The notes under the pieces are model-generated. The model was not told the origin of the DNA. It was given only the letters and a program-made list of their open reading frames with translations, and did no database searches. The position numbers and the translations under genes were made by a program. This document shows, in pieces, positions 1 to 5,842 of a stretch of 7,359 nucleotides of DNA. The DNA comes from Micavibrio_B sp048498395 (GTDB lineage: Bacteria > Pseudomonadota > Alphaproteobacteria > Micavibrionales > Micavibrionaceae): the NCBI GenBank assembly GCA_048498395.1, contig JBEHYB010000097.1:1-7359 (forward strand). The letters are read 5' to 3'. Position 1 is the first letter of the stretch. Each line of letters opens with the position of its first letter.

Positions 1-2
1 GT

Positions 3-881
3 GACGCGGATGGCGACGGCGTGCTCGATCCGGTCCTGATCGGCGGCTATCCGTTCAATTCGATCCGCGAAGTCACGATGGATGAAAACCCGGCCCCGTT
101 CTCCAGCGAGAACGCGCTTGACGGCTGGGGACGGCAATATAGCTACGCCGTCACCTTAAGTCTCACACAGGCGGGCCATTATAAATTCTACAACGGCGCG
201 ATCGATGCGCAGGATGAGTATGGCAACACGACGGCAGGCATCGTACAGGACGGCGAATATGCGCTGATCTCACATGGCCGGGACGGCAATGGCGCCTATA
301 CGGTAGACGGCGCCCTTTACAAGGCCTGCGGCACAGCCGCCACGTCGAAAGACTATGCGAACTGCGACAAGGATGCAGTGATCGTGCAGGGTCTCGGGCG
401 TTACGAAGGTGCCGGGAATACTTATTTCGACGATATCGTTTTCTTCGGCAAGAGCCAGAACTCGAACCTCTGGCAATCCATCATGGTAACGGATAATTCC
501 GTCACGCCGCCACAGACCGTCGTGACACCGAATATTTACAATCTTAATACCCTGAATTTAGGGATTAATACCGCCTCCCCATCGCAAAAACTGGATGTCG
601 CGGGGACGATCAAGGTGGATAACGGTATAAGAGCGGATATCATCTGCGACTCAAGTTCGGCAAATTGCTTTAATACGAATGATATCGCCGGAGATGGTAT
701 CCATTGCCCCAATAAACAAGCAATGGTGGGCATTAGCACGAGCCAACCCACCGCCAGCGATGATTATCATCTTATACCAAATTGCGTGGTACCTACATTC
801 GCGACTGTACTACCCAACCAGACCTGCCCGGGATATATTCAGGGCGTTAGAAGTGACGGGATCATCATATGCGCTCCTTAG
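3..881 (+). CDS. Prepilin-like secreted protein, C-terminal part (5' end outside the window)
   Basis: The reading frame is open from the first complete codon at base 3 to TAG at 879-881, giving 292 visible residues; the GTG at 21 is internal, so the true start lies upstream. No family name can be assigned with certainty. The visible part is a paralogue of the next gene's protein: both share a 'G-x-x-P-F' segment, 'DG(W/Y)GR...YAVT', 'NGAID', a 'V/L-I-S-x-G' stretch and 'FDD'. In the complete neighbour this core follows a prepilin-type N terminus, so a similar start is inferred here. The visible N terminus has D-x-D-x-D-G, a calcium-loop-like motif without the usual acidic residue at position 12. 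From about visible residue 184, GINTASPSQKLDVAG resembles phage tail-fibre and surface-protein shafts. A Cys-Pro block (IHCP, NQTCP) then closes the protein at ICAP. An exported, surface-exposed pilin-like or pseudopilin-like role is inferred; ligand and partner are unknown. Confidence 0.72.
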   Translation, partial: DADGDGVLDPVLIGGYPFNSIREVTMDENPAPFSSENALDGWGRQYSYAVTLSLTQAGHYKFYNGAIDAQDEYGNTTAGIVQDGEYALISHGRDGNGAYTVDGALYKACGTAATSKDYANCDKDAVIVQGLGRYEGAGNTYFDDIVFFGKSQNSNLWQSIMVTDNSVTPPQTVVTPNIYNLNTLNLGINTASPSQKLDVAGTIKVDNGIRADIICDSSSANCFNTNDIAGDGIHCPNKQAMVGISTSQPTASDDYHLIPNCVVPTFATVLPNQTCPGYIQGVRSDGIIICAP

Positions 882-883
882 GA
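880..883 (+). promoter_or_regulatory. Ribosome binding site of the second prepilin-like gene, overlapping the upstream stop codon
   Basis: AGGA at 880-883 overlaps the TAG stop (879-881) of the upstream gene and lies 9 bases before ATG 893. This spacing suits 893. It is too close to ATG 884 (0 bases) and lies downstream of ATG 869. The arrangement suggests translational coupling of the two genes. Confidence 0.6.
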
Positions 884-892
884 ATGAAACAC

Positions 893-3079
893 ATGCAACG
901 CAAACCTTCTTCGCAAGCCGGTTACAATCTTCTGCAAATGTCACTGGCGCTTCTGGTCATCGGTATCTGCATCGGCGCGTTTTTCTCCGTCTATACGCTC
1001 TACGATAAAAGCCAGAAAATAAAGAGCACCGACGAAAACATCGCCTCCGCCATTAACAAGGTACAGGACTATCGCAACATCACCGGTGCCTACCCTTGTC
1101 CCGGACCGCTGAGCGTCGACCGCTCGGACCCGAATTACGGCCACGCCTCGAAATGCCAGCCGACACTGGCGCCGCCCTACCCGGCGAATTCACCGAACGG
1201 CCTGCTGCCCGGCACCTGCGGCACGGCCGTCGGCACGAAAGGTCTTTGCGTCGAACAGAACACGGTCGGCGCGCTTGTAAATCCGCGCGTCATCATCGGC
1301 GCGATCCCTTTCCGCGATTTGCAGATCGATGAGAAATCCACCTTTGACGGCTATGGCAGAAGGCTTGTCTATGCCGTCACCGAAAGTATGACCGACAAAT
1401 CCAAATTCGACGAGAAGAACGGTGCGATCGATATCGTCAACGCAACCGGCGTTTCCCAGACCAAGCCTGCCGGCACGGCTTCATTCGTTGTGATCAGCCC
1501 GGGACCCACAGGTGTCGGCGGGTATATGAATGTCGGCAGCCTGTATGCGCCATGTGCGGGCGCAGGCAAGGATCTCAAGAATTGTAACGCCGGGTTTGAA
1601 TCGGGCGTATCGGATTCGACAACTGCAATTTTCGTTTCCATTCCGATCTCGACCGCGCCGGGCGCGAACTTCTTTGATGACAGCATCGATTACTACAGCC
1701 AGAACGTAGACCCGACCTGGAAAAGAACCGACCTGGAAAAAGAAAATATCGAAGATCTGTCGCCTAAATTCGTCGGTGTCGGGACATCCTTGCCCACCAC
1801 GGAACTGGAAATTTCTTCAGCGAGCGCAACCCCCGCCACGGATTCCCTGCGCGCAAAAGGCACAGCCACCGATCCTGGAAAACTTATGACGGACAAAATC
1901 TGCGACCAGAGCGGCACCTATTGTTTTAAACCTGAAGATATAACATCAACGAGCACCATCAGATGTCCTGTCGGACAGTATCTGCGCGGCATCGGGCTGA
2001 ACGGTCCGAAATGTCTTTCCTATATCGAAGTGAAATGCCCGCCCGACCGTCCGGTCATGCAGGGCATTATCGACCATGCGCCGAATTGTATCGAGACACC
2101 GGGAGCCAGATGCGCCGCGACAACCAAGATGGGCTGTCTTGCAGGAGATATCAGCCTGCCACAGGCAAACGACCAAGCCTCATTATCTTTCAGCCGCGGT
2201 TCGTGTAAACAAGTTACCTATACATGCGATAATGGCACCTGGAGGAAAACTTTCGATAACGGCGACGTATGCGTTCTGGATACGACACCGTTCACAGTCC
2301 CCGCAGGCTTTTGTCAGCAAGGTTACAGCGGTCAGGCGACCGACACTTACGTCCATGGCTGCGGCGGTCACGATATCTTTGTCAGCGACAACCGCGCGAC
2401 GGCTTGCGTCTGTACGGGTGGAACCTTTACCGACACGGAAGATTGCGGTTCAGGAAAAAGCTATACTGTGACAAAAACCATCACCTGTAATCCTTACAAG
2501 GAAACCATCACGACAGACCAGGGCTCGGCTTGCGCCTGTACGCCACCGGCGCAGACGACCAAATACCTGTACGGCAACTGTCCAAACGGACAGATCAGGA
2601 GTGCGAGTGCGCCGGCTGCTCTCTTCGCCGGAGCGACCTCGAACAGACAGGGGATCGTCCAGGTGCAGAATTTCAATGCCTCGCCTTCGACCTGTAATTA
2701 CGAGAACAGCGGCGGAGAGCAAAGTTATTGTTCCTGTGACCCGTCCGCCGTGCAAGCCGATGAAAGCCAGCCGCACACTTGCGCCAATCCAAGCTGTGAA
2801 GAGCCGGACCCATCGAAACCTGACATATATAAGGTAACGATCGACGCGTCCTGTAACCTCACAAAAACCCTGAAAACCACCGGGGCCTGCCGCGCCAAGT
2901 CTTTCAAGTGGGTTTCACAAGGGTCTGACGGTTCGGTCGCTTCCAGCATTCCGTCAGGCGCGCGTTATGTCTCGGATAGCTGCAGCTGTTCGGACAACGC
3001 CTCAACCATGACTTCGGCGAAAAACTGCTTCCTGGCCTCGGACGCAAGCAAGACTATTTACAGCTGCCGTTGCCAATAG
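893..3079 (+). CDS. Large prepilin-like secreted protein with cysteine-rich C-terminal region
   Basis: This 728-residue protein starts with the short basic leader MQRKPSSQAG, followed by a prepilin peptidase-like site (G10/Y11) and a hydrophobic helix at about 13-36, as in type IV pilins and type II secretion pseudopilins. Position +5 of the mature form is Gln, not the usual Glu. In-frame ATGs at 869 and 884 would give an 18- or 13-residue leader; 893 was chosen for its AGGA spacing and leader length. YPCPGP at 66-71, DGYGR at 152-156 and FFDD at 260-263 mark a core shared with the upstream gene. A degenerate tail-fibre-like segment (VGVGTSLPTTELE) begins near 294. Two CP...GI...C units lie at about 357-403. 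The remaining 320 or so residues are Cys-rich, with C-x-C pairs at ACVC, ACAC, YCSC, SCSC and SCRC; about 30 cysteines lie after residue 355, implying oxidative folding outside the cytoplasm. A minor pilin or adhesin-like role is inferred. The gene begins 11 bases after its neighbour and is probably co-transcribed with it. Confidence 0.78.
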   Translation: MQRKPSSQAGYNLLQMSLALLVIGICIGAFFSVYTLYDKSQKIKSTDENIASAINKVQDYRNITGAYPCPGPLSVDRSDPNYGHASKCQPTLAPPYPANSPNGLLPGTCGTAVGTKGLCVEQNTVGALVNPRVIIGAIPFRDLQIDEKSTFDGYGRRLVYAVTESMTDKSKFDEKNGAIDIVNATGVSQTKPAGTASFVVISPGPTGVGGYMNVGSLYAPCAGAGKDLKNCNAGFESGVSDSTTAIFVSIPISTAPGANFFDDSIDYYSQNVDPTWKRTDLEKENIEDLSPKFVGVGTSLPTTELEISSASATPATDSLRAKGTATDPGKLMTDKICDQSGTYCFKPEDITSTSTIRCPVGQYLRGIGLNGPKCLSYIEVKCPPDRPVMQGIIDHAPNCIETPGARCAATTKMGCLAGDISLPQANDQASLSFSRGSCKQVTYTCDNGTWRKTFDNGDVCVLDTTPFTVPAGFCQQGYSGQATDTYVHGCGGHDIFVSDNRATACVCTGGTFTDTEDCGSGKSYTVTKTITCNPYKETITTDQGSACACTPPAQTTKYLYGNCPNGQIRSASAPAALFAGATSNRQGIVQVQNFNASPSTCNYENSGGEQSYCSCDPSAVQADESQPHTCANPSCEEPDPSKPDIYKVTIDASCNLTKTLKTTGACRAKSFKWVSQGSDGSVASSIPSGARYVSDSCSCSDNASTMTSAKNCFLASDASKTIYSCRCQ

Positions 3080-3109
3080 CGATATACGGTTGACCATGGC
3101 CGTCCTGGA

Positions 3110-3135
3110 ATAAGCCATTATAATCAGTGGCTTAT
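3110..3135. repeat. Inverted repeat (10-bp stem) downstream of the prepilin-like pair
   Basis: ATAAGCCA at 3110-3117 is the exact reverse complement of TGGCTTAT at 3128-3135. One T-G and one T-A pair extend the stem to 10 bp around a 6-base loop. It starts 30 bases after the TAG of the prepilin-like gene. No T-run follows on either strand, so a classical intrinsic terminator is not supported. A weak terminator, an mRNA 3'-end stabiliser or a protein-binding palindrome are all possible. Confidence 0.5.
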
Positions 3136-3168
3136 CAAAATCCCCCGCATTTGCAAAAATAAGTCTTT

Positions 3169-3204
3169 GTTAACCTTGTTAATATTTGTTAATATAGTCG
3201 TTAA
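3169..3204 (+). promoter_or_regulatory. Cluster of four GTTAA elements upstream of ctrA (candidate CtrA-binding region)
   Basis: GTTAA occurs at 3169-3173, 3178-3182, 3188-3192 and 3200-3204, all in the same orientation, with start-to-start spacings of 9, 10 and 12 bases. CtrA of Caulobacter binds TTAA-N7-TTAA (11-base spacing) or TTAACCAT-like half sites and regulates its own gene. The first element reads TTAACC and fits a half site; no pair has the exact N7 spacing. Autoregulation is therefore an inference from motif and position. Confidence 0.45.
3170..3198 (+). promoter_or_regulatory. Candidate ctrA promoter (TTAACC-N17-TATAGT)
   Basis: TTAACC at 3170-3175 can act as a -35 element (4 of 6 matches to TTGACA). 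TATAGT at 3193-3198 is a 5-of-6 match to the -10 consensus, with a 17-base spacer. Transcription would start near 3205, giving a leader of about 50 bases. The -35 coincides with a GTTAA element, as is common where CtrA controls a promoter. Other -10 choices in this AT-rich stretch cannot be excluded. Confidence 0.4.
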
Positions 3205-3241
3205 TAAAGCGTTCGAAGTTTATTCTATTGGGACCATTTAC

Positions 3242-3247
3242 AGGGAG
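3242..3247 (+). promoter_or_regulatory. Ribosome binding site of ctrA (AGGGAG)
   Basis: AGGGAG lies 7 bases before ATG 3255. It fixes the ctrA start at 3255, against an in-frame TTG at 3228 that would add nine residues absent from CtrA proteins. Confidence 0.75.
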
Positions 3248-3254
3248 AACCCCC

Positions 3255-3968
3255 ATGCGCGTACTATTAGTAGAAGACGACAGCTCCACCGCCAAATCGA
3301 TTGAAATGATCCTCAAATCAGAGGGTTATATGGTGGAAACCACCGACCTCGGTGAAGATGCCTATGAACTGGGCAAGTTTTACGAATACGACATTATCAT
3401 CCTCGACCTGATGCTGCCTGACATGCACGGCTACGACGTGCTGAAAAAGCTCCGCAATGACAAGGTCAACATTCCTATCCTGATCCTCTCGGGCCTTGCG
3501 GAACTCGACAGCAAGATCAAAGGTCTCGGCTTCGGCGCTGACGATTACCTGACCAAGCCGTTTGAAAAAGCCGAGATGATCGCCCGTATCAAAGCGATCG
3601 TTCGCCGTTCACAGGGTCACGCCCAGTCTAAAATCCAGATCGGCCGCGTCGCGGTCAATCTCGACAGCCGCACTGTCGATGTCGACGGCAAGCCTGTTCA
3701 CCTGACCGGCAAGGAATACGGCATTCTCGAACTGCTTGCGCTTCGCAAGGGCACGACACTGACCAAGGAAATGTTCCTGAACCACCTCTATGGCGGCATG
3801 GATGAACCGGAAGTGAAAATCATCGACGTGTTCATCTGCAAACTGCGCAAGAAACTTGAGCAGGCCGCAGGCGGCGAAAACTACATCGAAACCGTCTGGG
3901 GTCGCGGCTACGTGCTGCGCGAACCATCCAGCGGCGGTTCCGCCGGCTCGCAAAAAGCGACGGCTTAA
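3255..3968 (+). CDS. ctrA: Cell-cycle response regulator CtrA (OmpR/PhoB family)
   Basis: A 237-residue DNA-binding response regulator, closely matching my recollection of Caulobacter CtrA. The receiver domain (about 1-118) has the acidic pocket D8/D9, phospho-acceptor D51, S79 and K101 in the TKPF motif. The linker RRSQGHAQS leads into a winged-helix domain (about 127-223) with LTGKEYGILELLALRKGTTLTKE-type sequence and the diagnostic run from HLYGGMDEPE through FICKLRKKL to WGRGYVLR. CtrA is phosphorylated through the CckA-ChpT relay and controls division, motility and pilus genes in Alphaproteobacteria; whether it is essential varies by lineage. The C terminus ends in KATA, not the Ala-Ala that ClpXP recognises in Caulobacter CtrA. 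The gene is monocistronic: its own promoter region lies upstream and a strong terminator follows the stop after 7 bases. Its upstream neighbours encode prepilin-like proteins, and CtrA often controls pili, but direct control here is only a possibility. Confidence 0.97.
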   Translation: MRVLLVEDDSSTAKSIEMILKSEGYMVETTDLGEDAYELGKFYEYDIIILDLMLPDMHGYDVLKKLRNDKVNIPILILSGLAELDSKIKGLGFGADDYLTKPFEKAEMIARIKAIVRRSQGHAQSKIQIGRVAVNLDSRTVDVDGKPVHLTGKEYGILELLALRKGTTLTKEMFLNHLYGGMDEPEVKIIDVFICKLRKKLEQAAGGENYIETVWGRGYVLREPSSGGSAGSQKATA

Positions 3969-3975
3969 AAAAATC

Positions 3976-4003
3976 AAATCCCCGCGAAAGCGGGGATTTT
4001 TTT
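3976..4003. terminator. Bidirectional intrinsic terminator shared by ctrA and the convergent DUF4116 gene
   Basis: AAATCCCCGC (3976-3985) and GCGGGGATTT (3990-3999) form a perfect 10-bp stem with a GAAA loop. On the plus strand a run of seven T covers 3997-4003. On the minus strand the stem is followed by seven T (plus-strand A at 3967-3973). It sits 7 bases after the ctrA stop. The minus-strand gene's TAA (4002-4004) overlaps the plus-strand T-run, so one hairpin ends both transcripts. Confidence 0.93.
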
Positions 4004-5750
4004 ATGCAACTCTCGGTTCTGCGTGATTACAATTAGCCGCATATATATTGGGGCATTTAGAGGCCATGACGTTTTTGGCCTCATCGAGCGTCAGATCGCG
4101 CTGAAGCGCAATTTCTCGCAGCGATGGGAAAAGATGAAAGCCGTTTAAAAGCCCGTCAGAGCTCCCGTTCGCGCAGGCCATAGTGAAGAATTTCATTTCC
4201 ATCTCGCGGGTCAACGCAACATCGCAATCCGCCGCATAGCCAATCGCCTGCCAGTCAGATCGCGCCATATTCAGCCATGCCTGTTTCAAAACCAATGGGT
4301 CGATCGCATTCAGCATTCCGCGGGATATCTTCTTCTCGTACTTCAGGGATGATAATAAGGCCGCCACGACGATCTCCGGATCTCCATGCAGGCTCTTATC
4401 AGCATATTGAAGCGCCATGCCATTCTGTTTCACCGCGGCAAGGACGATCTCGCGATTTTTACGCAGATCACCCGCCGCATATTCAAGCGCTTCACCGTTC
4501 CTCGTGACGGCTTCAAGGACGAATTCAGGATCTATACGAAGATCAGCATCCGCATAGGCAAAAGCCGCCCCGCTCTGCGTCACGGCTGTCAGAACAATAT
4601 CGCGATCTTTACGGAGGTTCTTATCGGCACATTGAATGGCCGTTCCATCCTGCGCTACTGCCGCAAGTACGATTTCACGATCTGCGCGAAGATCTAAATC
4701 GGCAAAGCGAAGCGCGCGGCCATTATGCTTGACTGCCGCAAGCACGATGTCGCGATTGGCGCGTAATTCCTTACTGGCATATTGAAGCGCCCAGCCGGCC
4801 CGCGTCACGGCCGCAAGTACAATCTCGGGGTCGTTGCGTAAGCTTTCATCAAGAAGCTCAAGGGCTTGGCCGCTTTGCCGCACAGCTTCGAGCCCAATCT
4901 CGCGATCCTTGCTAAAATCGCCTATGGCATAAATAAGCCAGGTACCACACTGCTTCACAGCCGCCAGAACGGATTCGCGATCTGACCAGTCAATATCCCG
5001 TGGTCTTTCCAGAAGAGGAACGTCCGTTTCTGCCCGCGGAAAGAATCGCGCCGATAAGCGGCCTGCGAGCGGCACAAGCGATGGATCAGCATCCTTATCA
5101 ATCTCGTTCTTGAAACCGCCTGCTCTATGCGCCTGATACCTATTGCCCCCATGAGCAGGAATTAAAATCGCGAGCGGCGATTGCAGATTATAATGATGGA
5201 AAAAATTTTGCGCCTCCATTGCGCCGGTACACCATGTCGTGCCTTTGCTCCAGAATTCCGCTGCATGGCGTGAATGCGGCACGACGATCATACCTTCTTC
5301 GCCGTCGTATAATATAGTCGTCTGCCTGTCGATTTCCGCCCGGGCCTGACGTTTCAGTTCATTCGCACTCTCGACGGTAATGTCTTCGAGATCTCGCGCT
5401 TTCGTTTCGAGAGAACGGAATGTATATTTATTGATATCCCGTTCTTCGCGCGGCAAATGCGGCTTATGTTTCTCAAAAATAGTCAGATATTGAGTAATCT
5501 TCGAGAAATCTTCGGCAAGCCACGGCGTTCCGTCACGGCACAGTTTCAGATAATTCACGATCAGCCAGTTCAGATAGGTAAAAGGCTTTTGCTTGCGCGC
5601 AGCTGTCGGATCGAGAGCGGCAAATCGTTCAAAAACCATTGAGGGTGATTTTAAAATCCAGCCCAAAGCAGTCGCATCTCTTTCAAGAGCAGACGTAATC
5701 AGGGCTGCGTTTTGCGCTTCCAGAAAGCTGTAACGGGCGGTTTTGATCAT
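4002..5750 (-). CDS. DUF4116 repeat protein with N-terminal phage-like 'TTWCTG' domain
   Basis: This 582-residue protein of unknown function has no signal peptide or membrane segment and is probably cytoplasmic. Residues about 1-140 are mostly helical and unrecognised. Residues about 145-240 hold a domain with VVPHSRHAAEFWSKGTTWCTGA, then N182-F-F-H-H-Y, S191-P-L-A-I-L-I-P, and Y205-Q-A-H. I recall the same K/T-G-T-x-W-C-T pattern from hypothetical proteins of large phages and DUF4116 proteins; its activity is not known to me. Residues 257-456 are eight repeats of exactly 25 residues, with the pattern D-(R/P)-E-I-V-L-A-A-V-x-x-x-G-x-A-L-x-Y-A-x-x-x-L-R-x and a partial ninth from 457. This is the DUF4116 pattern and probably forms an alpha-helical solenoid for binding. 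The C-terminal 110 residues are unrecognised. The ATG at 5750 has no Shine-Dalgarno sequence but lies 7 bases from a strong -10 element. The gene is alone on its strand between core genes, which suggests acquisition. Confidence 0.85.
   Translation of the reverse strand: MIKTARYSFLEAQNAALITSALERDATALGWILKSPSMVFERFAALDPTAARKQKPFTYLNWLIVNYLKLCRDGTPWLAEDFSKITQYLTIFEKHKPHLPREERDINKYTFRSLETKARDLEDITVESANELKRQARAEIDRQTTILYDGEEGMIVVPHSRHAAEFWSKGTTWCTGAMEAQNFFHHYNLQSPLAILIPAHGGNRYQAHRAGGFKNEIDKDADPSLVPLAGRLSARFFPRAETDVPLLERPRDIDWSDRESVLAAVKQCGTWLIYAIGDFSKDREIGLEAVRQSGQALELLDESLRNDPEIVLAAVTRAGWALQYASKELRANRDIVLAAVKHNGRALRFADLDLRADREIVLAAVAQDGTAIQCADKNLRKDRDIVLTAVTQSGAAFAYADADLRIDPEFVLEAVTRNGEALEYAAGDLRKNREIVLAAVKQNGMALQYADKSLHGDPEIVVAALLSSLKYEKKISRGMLNAIDPLVLKQAWLNMARSDWQAIGYAADCDVALTREMEMKFFTMACANGSSDGLLNGFHLFPSLREIALQRDLTLDEAKNVMASKCPNIYAANCNHAEPRVA
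4383..4982 (-). repeat. Eight tandem 75-bp coding repeats (DUF4116 units)
   Basis: The encoded D/N-x-(E/D)-x-V-L-x-A-V start of the unit recurs at residues 257, 282, 307, 332, 357, 382, 407, 432 and (partial unit) 457, so the period is exactly 25 codons with no insertions. At DNA level, phrases such as 'cgcgat...' and 'gccgc(a)ag(t/c)acgat' recur, but units differ at many positions, so these are old, diverged duplications and not recent copies. The partial ninth unit extends the pattern to about 4353. Confidence 0.92.
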
Positions 5751-5757
5751 GGCGGCG

Positions 5758-5787
5758 ACTATATCAGCTTAATTTTGATTATGTCAA
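5758..5787 (-). promoter_or_regulatory. Strong sigma-70-type promoter of the DUF4116 gene, predicted leaderless
   Basis: Read on the minus strand, TTGACA (5787-5782) is a perfect -35 and TATAGT (5763-5758) a 5-of-6 match to the -10, with an 18-base spacer. Only seven bases (5757-5751) separate the -10 from ATG 5750, so transcription should start at or within a base or two of the initiation codon. No ribosome binding site fits in that space. Confidence 0.72.
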
Positions 5788-5790
5788 TTA

Positions 5791-5836
5791 TTAACGCCTG
5801 AACCGGGATGACTTATAACCCATTATAAACTATAAG
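5791..5836 (+). promoter_or_regulatory. Candidate pgsA-pyrD promoters (two alternatives)
   Basis: Two weak sigma-70-like pairs lie in the divergent gap. TTAACG (5791-5796) and TATAAC (5814-5819) have a 17-base spacer and would give a leader of roughly 17 bases. ATGACT (5808-5813) and TATAAG (5831-5836) also have a 17-base spacer but end only 6 bases before ATG 5843, which would make pgsA leaderless. Both -35 elements match at 4 of 6 positions and both -10 elements at 5 of 6. A GATTC (GANTC methylation-type) site occurs at 5836-5840. The choice between the two cannot be made from sequence. Confidence 0.35.
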
Positions 5837-5842
5837 ATTCTT

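Noticed and set aside
869..892. Upstream in-frame ATGs (869 and 884) as starts of the second prepilin-like gene
   Set aside because: ATG 893 has AGGA at a good distance and gives a 10-residue leader typical of prepilins; 884 has AGGA immediately adjacent and 869 has only a weak GGG.
860..900. A frameshift splitting one original prepilin-like gene into two
   Set aside because: The second protein has its own leader, transmembrane helix and full copy of the core already present in the first, so they are tandem paralogues.
1369..2776. Several minus-strand and alternative-frame open frames of 60-131 codons inside the second prepilin-like gene
   Set aside because: The plus-strand gene has clear domain structure throughout; the others are shadows with no recognisable protein features.
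3110..3135. Inverted repeat as a classical rho-independent terminator
   Set aside because: The stem is AT-rich and no T-run follows on either strand; kept only as an inverted repeat.
3228..3254. TTG 3228 as an extended ctrA start
   Set aside because: It adds nine residues not found in CtrA proteins, whereas ATG 3255 has AGGGAG 7 bases upstream and begins with the conserved MRVLL.
4277..4697. Plus-strand open frames of 76 and 103 codons opposite the DUF4116 gene
   Set aside because: They lie within the repeats, which keep antisense frames open by periodicity; their translations lack known features and no convincing start signals were seen.
4383..4982. The 75-bp periodicity as a CRISPR-like or non-coding repeat array
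   Set aside because: The period is exactly 25 codons, there are no unique spacers, and the units are diverged but keep the protein pattern; these are coding DUF4116 repeats.
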